Made by a program: the position numbers and the translations under genes
Notes under the pieces: model-generated
The model's input: only the letters and a program-made list of their open reading frames with translations
Told to the model about the DNA's origin: nothing
The model's database searches: none
In this document: positions 23,538-30,957 of the stretch, piece by piece
How positions within the stretch are numbered: position 1 is the first letter of the stretch
Layout: every line of letters begins with the position of its first letter
Assembly: GCA_044226525.1 (NCBI GenBank)
Contig: JBGAGV010000002.1
Location: 1 to 64,000 of the forward strand
Length of the DNA: 64,000 nucleotides
Reading direction: 5' to 3'
Source: VFJQ01 sp044226525
GTDB taxonomy: Bacteria; Verrucomicrobiota; Verrucomicrobiia; Chthoniobacterales; Chthoniobacteraceae

Positions 23538-23845
23538 GCGAGCTGCTAAGCAACGCAGAATTGACTCAGAGGCTTGGAGAGTTGTTGGAGATTCTCCGCA
23601 CCACGCAAGCCAACGTTCTGAAGATGATGGCGAAACAGAACGTTATTCTCGAATGCCTGATTACCGCGACGATTCCAGAGGAATCACGGTCGGCATTTCG
23701 GAAGACGTTTGACGTGGCCGTAAAGGAGCAGATGGAGTCAGTCGTTCTGACAATAGGCGACACAGACCCTGTGGCAGCGGAATTTCTTGAGCAGGCGCTT
23801 CGAGCAAAGCCGAAACAACATCGGCCAATCGACCCGCAGCCATAG
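23534..23845 (+). CDS. 103-aa protein coupled to RHH B
   Basis: Start MSELLSNAEL at 23534, overlapping the RHH stop by ATGA. It is mostly helical (about 5-40 LTQRLGELLEILRTTQANVLKMMAKQ) with an acidic C-terminal half. The arrangement, RHH gene then overlapping partner, is that of a type II toxin-antitoxin pair, but the sequence resembles no toxin family I know. It may instead be a transposition accessory protein. No counterpart follows RHH A. Confidence 0.65.
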   Translation: MSELLSNAELTQRLGELLEILRTTQANVLKMMAKQNVILECLITATIPEESRSAFRKTFDVAVKEQMESVVLTIGDTDPVAAEFLEQALRAKPKQHRPIDPQP

Positions 23846-23860
23846 TTTGGCGAGCTATCG

Positions 23861-24037
23861 TCACTGTTCCTGCTCCTTTTGCGCCTCAGCCTTTAGCTTG
23901 CGATACAACTCCCGCGTCTTCTCGTCGCCGATCATCTCGGAAGCATCCTCCACGGGCTCGCTAGCCGTAGCCGCGTTGACCGCATACAGAGCCGCTTGGC
24001 TCGGGTCGGGTTTGCTGTCGTCTGGCTGGCGTGGCAT
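23861..24037 (-). CDS. Small acidic protein B of the transposon family
   Basis: A 58-aa protein (MPRQPDDSKPDP...) with a disordered acidic N-terminus and a charged C-terminal helix (GDEKTRELYRKLKAEAQK), matching the layout of the protein at 21012-21179. It lies about 40 bp inside the right repeat of transposon B. Function unknown. Confidence 0.6.
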   Translation of the reverse strand: MPRQPDDSKPDPSQAALYAVNAATASEPVEDASEMIGDEKTRELYRKLKAEAQKEQEQ

Positions 24038-24076
24038 GGGCGCACGATAGCATACCTGTCAAGGACAGGACAGGCT

Positions 24077-24113
24077 TATAACTGCCATAATGCCAACCGG
24101 GACCAATACCAAT
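24077..24113 (-). repeat. Right terminal inverted repeat of transposon B
   Basis: On the minus strand it reads ATTGGTATTGGTCCCGG and has TTATGGCA at offset 24-31, matching the left end at 21670-21706. Confidence 0.75.
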
Positions 24114-24115
24114 AG

Positions 24116-24135
24116 ATTGGTATTGGGTCTGATTG
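24116..24135 (+). repeat. Solitary transposon end (element C remnant or target)
   Basis: ATTGGTATTGGGTCTGATT starts 2 bp (AG) after transposon B and resembles the left ends of A and B. With B's right end it makes a near-perfect 12-bp palindrome. No matching right end was found downstream. The gap to 24258 holds only a doubtful 34-codon frame (24148-24252). Confidence 0.55.
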
Positions 24136-24258
24136 ATTGTGGAAGCTATGGCGAGGCGCGAGCTGCTTTGGACGGACCGGTCCTACCTACTCAACCTCCA
24201 GGTTGTTGCATCGAATCATCCCGCGCCGGGCTTGAGTCGCACCTTTATTTGAACTGCC

Positions 24259-24564
24259 CTAGCAATTGCCGGTGACCGTGATCTGCTCGAAAACGTCGGC
24301 GAGTTCGGCGGAGGTGCATTGGCCGGTGCAGAGGGCGGTCTGGCCCCATTCGGTGAGGGCGGTTCGGAGTTGGGTCTTCTCGTCGTTGGTCAAGCCCTCG
24401 ATCACGAAGGGCAGTTCGTGAGGCATGACGGTCAGTTTGGCCCTCAGGATGCCGGACAGGTCGAGCCGCTCCGCCACGATCTGCTCCAGTCGCAGCAGAG
24501 TCAGGAGCCGGACGGTGCGGAACGGTTGTGTCATATCGGTATAGGTAGATTCACCGATGGGCAT
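24259..24564 (-). CDS. Hypothetical protein
   Basis: A 101-aa soluble, Leu/Thr-rich, helical protein of unknown function (MPIGESTYTDMTQPF...), with Cys near the C-terminus (ALCTGQCTSAE and GNC). An AGGAG sequence lies about 10 bases before the ATG. It is the first gene right of the transposon array; whether it belongs to the island or the backbone cannot be decided. Confidence 0.6.
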   Translation of the reverse strand: MPIGESTYTDMTQPFRTVRLLTLLRLEQIVAERLDLSGILRAKLTVMPHELPFVIEGLTNDEKTQLRTALTEWGQTALCTGQCTSAELADVFEQITVTGNC

Positions 24565-24707
24565 TAAATCGCTTCTCCTGGATTGTCGGAAATGGACCTT
24601 CGGTTGGCTTGCTGGGGCGGATTTAGGCGCTGAATCCCGGCTGATCGCGATATTCCGGTGCTGGCGGTGGGCGGGATGATCCGTTAAGGACGAAGGATTC
24701 CGCTGCC

Positions 24708-26141
24708 ATGCCTCCCTTCCGAAAAGCCTTCCGTCCCCTGCTCGCTCTCGCCTTCGCTTTCACCTGCTCCCTTGCGAAGGCGGCGGGGCCATCTTCCCAT
24801 CCAGATATTGTGCTGATTCTGACCGATGACCTGGCGTTCAATGCGATCGGTGCGGGTGGGAACGCGGTGGTGCGGACGCCGAATATCGATCGGTTGGCGG
24901 CGTCGGGGACGCTGTTCACGCATGCTTACAATTCAGGGGCATGGAATGGGGCGGTGTGTATTGCCAGCCGCACGATGCTGATGACGGGGCTGCAATTTCA
25001 GCACGCGAAGGCGGCGGACTTGAAGGGCCTGGTGAAGGATGGGCGGATGTGGAGCCAGCTGCTGGCCAAGGCGGGTTATCACACCTTCATGACGGGTAAA
25101 TGGCACGTGGTCGGGGCGGATCCGAAGGCTTGTTTCGAGCAGACGGAGGATCTGTCGGGCGGCTTTTTGCCGAGTTCGGGTGGAGATGCCGCTTATCGCC
25201 GGCCGTCGGCGGATGGCAGTGCGGATGCGTGGCGTTCGGATGACAAGGCGCAGGGCGGGTTCTGGCGACCGGACGGGCGGCACTGGAGTGAAGTGACGGC
25301 GGATCGAGGCATCGAGATGATCAAGGCAGGCGCGGCGAAAGCGGAGCCGTATTTCCTGTATCTGGCTTTTAATGCGCCGCACGATCCGCGGCAGGCGCCT
25401 CGCGAATATCTCGATCAATATCCGGAGGATCAGGTGGATGTGCCGGCATCCTTCCAGCCGGAGTATCCGTATGCGGCGAAGATCGGCTGCGATGCGTCGC
25501 TCCGGGATGAAAACCTGGCGCCGTTTCCCCGCACCCCGCACGCGGTGCGGGTGCATCGGCGGGAATATTACGCAGCGATCAGTTATCTCGATGCCCAGGT
25601 TGGCCGGGTGCTCGAGGCGATCGCGAAGCACGGGCGGCCGGAGCGGACGCTGATCCTGTTTACGTCGGATCATGGCCTGGCGTGTGGCGACCACGGCTTT
25701 CTCGGGAAGCAGAACATGTATGAGTCCGCCTTGCGTCCTCCGCTCATCCTGGCAGGCCCGGGGTTCAAGGCCGGGGCCACGGTCGAGGAGCGGGTCTATA
25801 TGCAGGACATCATGCCGACGGCGCTCGAAGCGGCCGGGGTGCCAGTGCCGGCGACGGTCGATTTCAAGAGCCTGAGTCCTCTTACCCGCGATCCCGGCGC
25901 GAAGGCTTACGACGAGGTGCACGCGGTTTATATGCACCTCCAGCGGATGGTGATCGCCGAGGGGTGGAAGCTGATCGAATATCCGGAGGCGAAGGTGGTC
26001 CGGCTCTACGATTTGGGGCGCGATCCACAGGAGTTGCACGACCTGGCGGGCGACCCGGCGCAGGCGTCACGGGTGGCGGCCCTGCGGGAGAAGCTACCGG
26101 TGCTGTCGGAGCGGACAAACGGACCGAAGCGGCACGAGTAG
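24708..26141 (+). CDS. Secreted sulfatase (choline-sulfatase-like)
   Basis: A 477-aa type I sulfatase with a signal peptide (about 1-26, LLALAFAFTCSLAKA). The formylglycine motif is CIASR (Cys84 to Arg88), a CxAxR type matured by an anaerobic or FGE-type system. Metal-site DD (LTDDLAF, 40-41) and the later DH (FTSDHGLACGDHG) are present. It hydrolyses sulfate esters of polysaccharides or small molecules outside the cytoplasm. A second, different sulfatase is at 47331-48743; such genes are multiplied in Verrucomicrobiota. Confidence 0.92.
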   Translation: MPPFRKAFRPLLALAFAFTCSLAKAAGPSSHPDIVLILTDDLAFNAIGAGGNAVVRTPNIDRLAASGTLFTHAYNSGAWNGAVCIASRTMLMTGLQFQHAKAADLKGLVKDGRMWSQLLAKAGYHTFMTGKWHVVGADPKACFEQTEDLSGGFLPSSGGDAAYRRPSADGSADAWRSDDKAQGGFWRPDGRHWSEVTADRGIEMIKAGAAKAEPYFLYLAFNAPHDPRQAPREYLDQYPEDQVDVPASFQPEYPYAAKIGCDASLRDENLAPFPRTPHAVRVHRREYYAAISYLDAQVGRVLEAIAKHGRPERTLILFTSDHGLACGDHGFLGKQNMYESALRPPLILAGPGFKAGATVEERVYMQDIMPTALEAAGVPVPATVDFKSLSPLTRDPGAKAYDEVHAVYMHLQRMVIAEGWKLIEYPEAKVVRLYDLGRDPQELHDLAGDPAQASRVAALREKLPVLSERTNGPKRHE

Positions 26142-26718
26142 GTTTGGGCGGAAAAAGGTGGGCGCGGCGGATCGTCCCGAAAGCGGAAACAGCCTCAAAA
26201 TCACCAGATATCGGAATATCGATTCCGATAAGCGAAAACCAACCCGGCAAGACCAGTGTAGACCGCGCCAGATATGGAGGAGTGAACACTCACTCAGTGC
26301 GGTCGATCGCTAAATTCTGGGGAAAGTATATTCCTTTATCATGGTCTGCTTGGACGAGTTTCGGCCATTTACTCTATAAATGGGTCTTGGGCGGACGGCC
26401 TTAAATGGACGTCTCGTCAATTAAGTGAACTTATATTCCTCGAATATATATTCTTATATTGAGCCCTCGGGGGGGAGGGTGGTGTTGGTGTCCAGCCTTT
26501 AGGCTGCGGAAAGGAGGAGGAATGAGGTCGGCAGCCTGCGGCTGATCTTGTTTTCGGAGCAGCCTAAAGGCTGGACACCGACGTAGGCGGGAACATCTGG
26601 GGGGGGGTGAGTGCAAGGAATGAAACGGGAGATTTTCGGGTGGCGAGTTGGACCGTTCAGGGGCTCGACGGCGGGCCGGACGGCGGGTTAGGCTGGCTAG
26701 ACCAAGCCCTTCCTGCCC
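26142..26718. other. Gap with an AT-rich stretch and a long inverted repeat
   Basis: No supported gene. 26290-26460 is markedly AT-richer than the flanks. The remainder holds the inverted repeat at 26487-26579. Confidence 0.7.
26487..26579. repeat. Perfect 21-bp inverted repeat
   Basis: Arms 26487-26507 and 26559-26579 (GGTGTCCAGCC...) are exact complements around a 51-bp spacer. Each arm contains the near-palindrome CAGCCTTTAGGCTG, and a third related piece (CAGCCTGCGGCTG) lies in the spacer. REP-like. Confidence 0.85.
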
Positions 26719-27417
26719 ATGCGCCGCATCGTTTCCGCTTCCCTGCTCGCCACCGTGCTTTTCGCGGGATGTGATCCACCGCCGCCGAAAATCCAGCCGC
26801 CTCCGCCCCCGACACCCCCGATGGGGCCACCGGCCCGGCGCGCGGCGGCGTCGGATCGGTTGAGCGCGGATGAGGCGATGACGTTTGCGGACCTTTCCCT
26901 GCTGGTGCGGACGAGCACGCCAGAGGAAGAGGTCATGCGTCAGATTTCGGAGCGCGGGTTTCTGGACCCGATCTCGCCGGCGCAGGCGCAATCACTGGCG
27001 GAACTGGGGGCGTCGGCGCGACTGGTGATCGTGATGCAGGATCGGCAGTATGTCCTGACGCCGCCGGAGCGGACGGAATACACTTCGCGCAAGACGCGGC
27101 GGGACAATGCCGTGCGGGGACAAGTGACGGCGGACAAGAAGCAGCGGGAAGCGGAGTTTGCCGAGCGGCAGCGGCTGCAGGAACTCCAGCAGCAGACGAT
27201 GAACAACGTGGCGCAGAAGGAACGTGACGAGAAGCAGCGTGAGGACGCGAAGGTGGTCTATGAGCAGCGCCGCAAGGAACTGGAGCGGCAGATCGATAGC
27301 TTGCAGCGGACGATTGCAGAGTATCGGCGGCTGGGGTGGAAGGAATCGACGCTGACCAGTTATCACCAGCGGCTGAAGGATTTGCAGGACGAGTTGTTTC
27401 ACCTGAAGTCGCCTTAG
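26719..27417 (+). CDS. Coiled-coil lipoprotein
   Basis: A 232-aa predicted lipoprotein. The signal peptide ends in a lipobox LFAGC (Cys at about 18), followed by a Pro-rich linker (PPPPKIQPPPPPTPP), a short domain with SADEAMTFADLSLLVRT, and a long Lys/Arg/Glu/Gln coiled coil (about 125-230). It probably sits in a membrane and spans periplasm or binds envelope partners. Function unknown. Confidence 0.8.
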   Translation: MRRIVSASLLATVLFAGCDPPPPKIQPPPPPTPPMGPPARRAAASDRLSADEAMTFADLSLLVRTSTPEEEVMRQISERGFLDPISPAQAQSLAELGASARLVIVMQDRQYVLTPPERTEYTSRKTRRDNAVRGQVTADKKQREAEFAERQRLQELQQQTMNNVAQKERDEKQREDAKVVYEQRRKELERQIDSLQRTIAEYRRLGWKESTLTSYHQRLKDLQDELFHLKSP

Positions 27418-27479
27418 GGTTCGTGTCGCTTTACGGATCGGGGTGGGCTGCGCGGCCAAAACGCGCTGGCAGGCTTGTC

Positions 27480-27561
27480 CCGCCCTTTCAGGGCGGAACC
27501 GAAATCGGACGGTGGCCCCAGGGCGTTGCCCTGGGCTGGCTTGTCGAGGCCCTTCAGGCCT
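27480..27561. repeat. Triple-hairpin element, copy 2
   Basis: Stem-loops CCGCCCT/AGGGCGG (27480-27496), CCCAGGGC-GTT-GCCCTGGG (27517-27535) and AGGCC-CTTC-AGGCCT (27547-27561). The order and the CTG spacer match copy 1 at 12838-12932. The rest of the 362-bp gap (27418-27779) contains the GTCATCC/GGATGAC pair (27601-27607 with 27664-27670) and no gene. Confidence 0.75.
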
Positions 27562-27747
27562 CAGCTACCGCCCACGCGGAATGGCGAACTCAGTTTGAAC
27601 GTCATCCCGCCAAAAATCCGCCTGCTTGTGGAGGGTTCCCGGCTGCTTGCTGGGGGGGCCTCAGGATGACTTGTCTGGAAAAGTGAGGATTCACCGCCTG
27701 CTGCAGGCGCCGCCTCAGAAGTGGCGCTGCGCGTGCGTGTGAGGACT

Positions 27748-27778
27748 TCGTGGCCGGCGAGACGCCGGCGCTCCATGG
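27748..27778. repeat. Third copy of the 31-bp REP arm
   Basis: Matches the right arm at 8632-8662 in 30 of 31 bases. As there, it is followed at once by CTACCCC(G/A)CC, which contains the stop codon of the adjoining minus-strand gene. Confidence 0.85.
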
Positions 27779-27779
27779 G

Positions 27780-29090
27780 CTACCCCACCACTCCGGCGCG
27801 CATCAAAATCTCCTGCCCTTCCCGCGCGGCATCGATGATGAGCGGGCTGGCGGCGTGTTCGGCGATCTGGCGGGCGTGCTGGAGCATGCCGGTGATGAAT
27901 TGATCGTCGTGCGATGGGTCGTGGTGGAAGGTGTAGAGGCGTTTGGCGCCGGCTTCGATGGCCATGCGGACGACTTCGTCGAGGTTGCCGTGACCCCAAT
28001 TGACGTGGGTCTGGTATTCCTCGGCCGTGTATTGGCTGTCGATGATGAGGACGTCGGCGCCGCGGATGAATTCGCGCAGTTTTTCATCGGCCGGATCGGG
28101 GACGACCTGCCCGTTGACCACGCTGGGCTGGTGCCGCTTGGTCTCGTTGTCCGGCATGTAAACGATGGAGCCATCGGCGGTGCGCAGCTTGTAGCCGACG
28201 CAGACGCCGGGATGGTTCGTAAAGCAGGCCTCGACCTGCACGGGGCCGATGGCGAACTCCATATCGCGCAGCTCGTCGATGCGGAGATTGCCCGGCAGTT
28301 CATCGAGCGACACGGGGAAATAGGGGCTCTCCATCTGGCCTTCGAGCGCGGTGCGGAGGCCGGAGAGGGCGCCTTCGTAGCCGAAGATCTGGATGCGGTT
28401 GCGCGAATCATACGCCGGCACGAAGAAGGGAAATCCCTGGATGTGATCCCAGTGCGTGTGGGTGATGAGGAGGGTGACCTCGACGGGTTTGCCTTTGAAC
28501 TCCTCGACGAGCGAATTGCCGAGGGCGCGGATGCCGCTGCCGGCATCGAGCACGATGAGCTGGGAACCGGCGCGCACTTCCACGCAGGAGGTATTGCCGC
28601 CGAAGTGGACGGTGCCGTCACCGGGCGAAGGGATCGAACCGCGGACGCCCCAGAATTTGATCCGGGTCCCCTGCCCATCGGGCTGCGGGGCGGCATGAGC
28701 AGTGCCATTCACCGAACCGGGAATGGCGCCGGGCACGAGTTTCTCCAGCGCGGCGAGGAGCTTGGCGATTTCGAGCGGCTTGACGAGGTAACCATCAGCG
28801 CCGGCTTCCTCGGCGCTTTTGCGATCGGAGGCATAGTCGCGCCCGGTGACGACGAGGATCTTCGTGTGACGGAGCTCGATCCGCTCCCGGACGGCACGGC
28901 AGACTTGGTAGCCGTTCACCCGCGGCATCAGGAGATCGCACAGCATGACGTCGGGCCGGTGTTTCATGGCCAGCTCGAGGCCAGCCTCGCCGTCCTCGGC
29001 TTCGATCACGTTCCACTGCGCGCGGCGCAGCAGTTCGGCGATCGGGCTTCGGCAGGCCTCGTCGTCATCTATCAGCAGGATGGTATTCAA
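27780..29090 (-). CDS. Response regulator fused to metallo-beta-lactamase-fold hydrolase
   Basis: A 436-aa cytoplasmic protein. The receiver domain (1-120) has acidic residues D8-D10, phospho-acceptor Asp52, Thr82 and Lys104. A short linker leads to a metallo-beta-lactamase domain (about 143-436) that starts IKFWGVRGSIPSP, with metal motif HTHWDH at 211-216 and later HHDPSHDD. The second domain resembles phosphodiesterase/RNase Z-like hydrolases, so phosphorylation may switch a cyclic-nucleotide or nucleic-acid hydrolase. No kinase gene is adjacent. Confidence 0.85.
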   Translation of the reverse strand: MNTILLIDDDEACRSPIAELLRRAQWNVIEAEDGEAGLELAMKHRPDVMLCDLLMPRVNGYQVCRAVRERIELRHTKILVVTGRDYASDRKSAEEAGADGYLVKPLEIAKLLAALEKLVPGAIPGSVNGTAHAAPQPDGQGTRIKFWGVRGSIPSPGDGTVHFGGNTSCVEVRAGSQLIVLDAGSGIRALGNSLVEEFKGKPVEVTLLITHTHWDHIQGFPFFVPAYDSRNRIQIFGYEGALSGLRTALEGQMESPYFPVSLDELPGNLRIDELRDMEFAIGPVQVEACFTNHPGVCVGYKLRTADGSIVYMPDNETKRHQPSVVNGQVVPDPADEKLREFIRGADVLIIDSQYTAEEYQTHVNWGHGNLDEVVRMAIEAGAKRLYTFHHDPSHDDQFITGMLQHARQIAEHAASPLIIDAAREGQEILMRAGVVG

Positions 29091-29185
29091 ACGTGGAAAG
29101 TCGGTGTTCGTTTAGAGCGAAACGCCACATGATGGCAAGCCGCGCCTTGCACGGAAGGCCAGCCGCCCTTTAACGTGCCCACGCT

Positions 29186-29605
29186 ATGCAAGTTCCCGAT
29201 CTCCGCAGTCCTCACGTCAAAACCGGTGGCCTCGTCTATTTCGCGCGGATGCTGGACAAGATCCGCCTCCACACCGCAGGGCGGCTCCCGGGCGATTACC
29301 ATGCGAATCTCGGCGGCGGGTTCGACGGGTCGTGCTGCCGGTTTCTGTGGATCGATTACCCGAGCCTGGTCGAGCGAGTGAAGGCGGGCGGGACGGATGA
29401 CGAACTGCTGGCGTGGGCGTATCAGCAGGGGCGCAAGCCGTCGGATGAAGAGGCGCTGGTTTGGAATGAATTCATGCGCAAACGGGGCTGGAATGACGAA
29501 GCCAGCGAGCGGCTCCGCCAGCGCAAGGCCGAGAGCGGCCTGAGCGACCGGGACGACATCCAGACGTTCTTCGATTACATCGACGCGGACGAAGGGCGGC
29601 GGTAG
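29186..29605 (+). CDS. DUF5069 family protein
   Basis: A 139-aa cytoplasmic protein of the DUF5069 type, found in Verrucomicrobiota: LRSPHVKTGGLVYFARMLDK near the N-terminus, then Asp-Tyr-His-Asn spacing (GDYHANLG) and CCRFLWIDYPSL. Function is not established. It is convergent with obg. Confidence 0.8.
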   Translation: MQVPDLRSPHVKTGGLVYFARMLDKIRLHTAGRLPGDYHANLGGGFDGSCCRFLWIDYPSLVERVKAGGTDDELLAWAYQQGRKPSDEEALVWNEFMRKRGWNDEASERLRQRKAESGLSDRDDIQTFFDYIDADEGRR

Positions 29606-29634
29606 GTCGCGCGCTGGAGTCTAACCTGCCGCCG

Positions 29635-30807
29635 CTAGGCCGCCGATTTTCGCGTGCGTTTGACCGGCGCGTCGGGCTGGAACTTCCCTTCGAGGACGAT
29701 CTCGCCGAGACGACGCTTCAGCACTTCGATCCCCTCGCCGGATCCGGCGCTCATGGGGATGATCTCGATCTTGCGGAAGCGGGTCTTGATTTGCTTGAGC
29801 CGTTCCTTCGCGCCTTCGAGGTCCATCTTGTTGGCGATGATGAGCCACGGACGCTCGCTCAGCGTGGGGTCGTAGAGGTCCAGTTCCTTGCGCAGAGTCT
29901 GCAAGTCGGCCAGCGGTTCGCGGCCCTCGCTGCCGGCCATGTCGAGCACGAAGAGGAGCAGCTTGCAGCGCACGATGTGGCGGAGGAAGTCGTGCCCGAG
30001 GCCGACGTTGGCGTGCGCGCCCTCGATGAGACCGGGGATGTCTGCCACCGTCACGCGCCGGTAATCACCCACCTCGACGATGCCGACGTGCGGGGTGAGG
30101 GTGGTGAAGGGATAGGGCGCGATTTTCGGGTGTGCATTCGAGATGCCCGTGAGGAGCGTCGATTTGCCGGCATTTGGGTAACCGACCAGCCCGGCATCGG
30201 CGATCTTGCGCAGCTCGAGATAAAACGTGCCGACTTCGCCATCGTCGCCGTCGGTGTATTCCATCGGCACGCGGTTCGTCGAGCTCTTGAAGGTCGTATT
30301 CCCCCGCCCGCCGTCGCCGCCTTTGCACAGCACGAATTCCGTGCCGGGCTCGGTGAGGTCGGCCACCATTTCAAATTGCGTCGGATCGAAGGCCACCCGC
30401 TCGCGCTTCGGCCCGTCGAAGGTCGCGGCCTCGACGTCGGAGAGTGTGGAGAAATCGACATAGGCGCGATCGCTGCGCGCGGAATCGCCCATGGGCGCCG
30501 GTTCATCAATCGGCACACGCCACACGATCGTCCCGACGGGGACGCGGAAGACGGCGTCCGGAGCGGCCTTGCCATAGCAGTTCTTCCCCTGCCCGTGTTC
30601 GCCGCGTTTCGCGCGCAGCTTCGGGTTGTAGTAAAAGTCGGTCAGGTTATCGACGTTTGGGTCCACCTTCAGCACGACGGAACCGCCCTTGCCTCCATTG
30701 CCGCCGCTGGGGCCGCCTTTCGGCACAAAGGTCTCACGGCGAAACGCCACGCACCCGCGCCCGCCTTTGCCGGCTTCTGCATGAACCTGAATATGATCGA
30801 CGAACAT
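29635..30807 (-). CDS. obg: Obg/CgtA GTPase
   Basis: A 390-aa GTPase involved in large ribosomal subunit assembly and stress signalling. The start MFVDHIQVHA (30807) is the standard Obg N-terminus; the open frame upstream is spurious. The glycine-rich Obg fold covers 1-200. G1 is GYPNAGKST (209-217), G3 is ADIPGLIEGA and G4 is NKMD. Oddity: compared with the usual Obg fold, residues about 98-150 hold an extra segment of roughly 45 residues (VPIDEPAPMGDSA to DPTQFEMVAD) before the conserved TEPGTEFVLCKGGDGG stretch. The C-terminal tail is short and basic. Confidence 0.95.
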   Translation of the reverse strand: MFVDHIQVHAEAGKGGRGCVAFRRETFVPKGGPSGGNGGKGGSVVLKVDPNVDNLTDFYYNPKLRAKRGEHGQGKNCYGKAAPDAVFRVPVGTIVWRVPIDEPAPMGDSARSDRAYVDFSTLSDVEAATFDGPKRERVAFDPTQFEMVADLTEPGTEFVLCKGGDGGRGNTTFKSSTNRVPMEYTDGDDGEVGTFYLELRKIADAGLVGYPNAGKSTLLTGISNAHPKIAPYPFTTLTPHVGIVEVGDYRRVTVADIPGLIEGAHANVGLGHDFLRHIVRCKLLLFVLDMAGSEGREPLADLQTLRKELDLYDPTLSERPWLIIANKMDLEGAKERLKQIKTRFRKIEIIPMSAGSGEGIEVLKRRLGEIVLEGKFQPDAPVKRTRKSAA

Positions 30808-30957
30808 AGCCTGCTTCTTTCGTGGCAGGAGCGCGCAGGGTCTAGGGCAAAGTGAAGCCGTGGTCCGGAAGGGGCGGGGCAACTCGAGGTCTCGCGTGAC
30901 AATTCTTTTGCAACCGTCGCGTTGCGTCTCCCGCCGAGTGCTCGCAGCATTCGCCCT

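Larger units (their letters stand above)
21670..24113. mobile_element. Transposon B: IS1-like, cargo-carrying
   Basis: A 2.4-kb unit bounded by inverted repeats of about 37 bp (28 of 37 identical by hand alignment, including TGGTCC and TTATGGCA). Core genes parallel transposon A: minus-strand transposase, divergent RHH gene with interlocked promoters, and a small acidic minus-strand gene near the right end. Cargo differs: a 156-aa coiled-coil membrane protein after the transposase and a 103-aa protein coupled to the RHH gene. Its right end is again followed by AG and another end-like sequence. Confidence 0.75.

Noticed and set aside
18372..23845. RHH gene plus downstream gene as a type II toxin-antitoxin pair
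   Set aside because: Only element B has a coupled partner, and it resembles no toxin; the divergent transposase promoter fits a regulator better.
24148..24252. 34-codon plus-strand frame after the third transposon end
   Set aside because: Short, no homologue recognised; begins soon after the end-like sequence. Kept only as a note.
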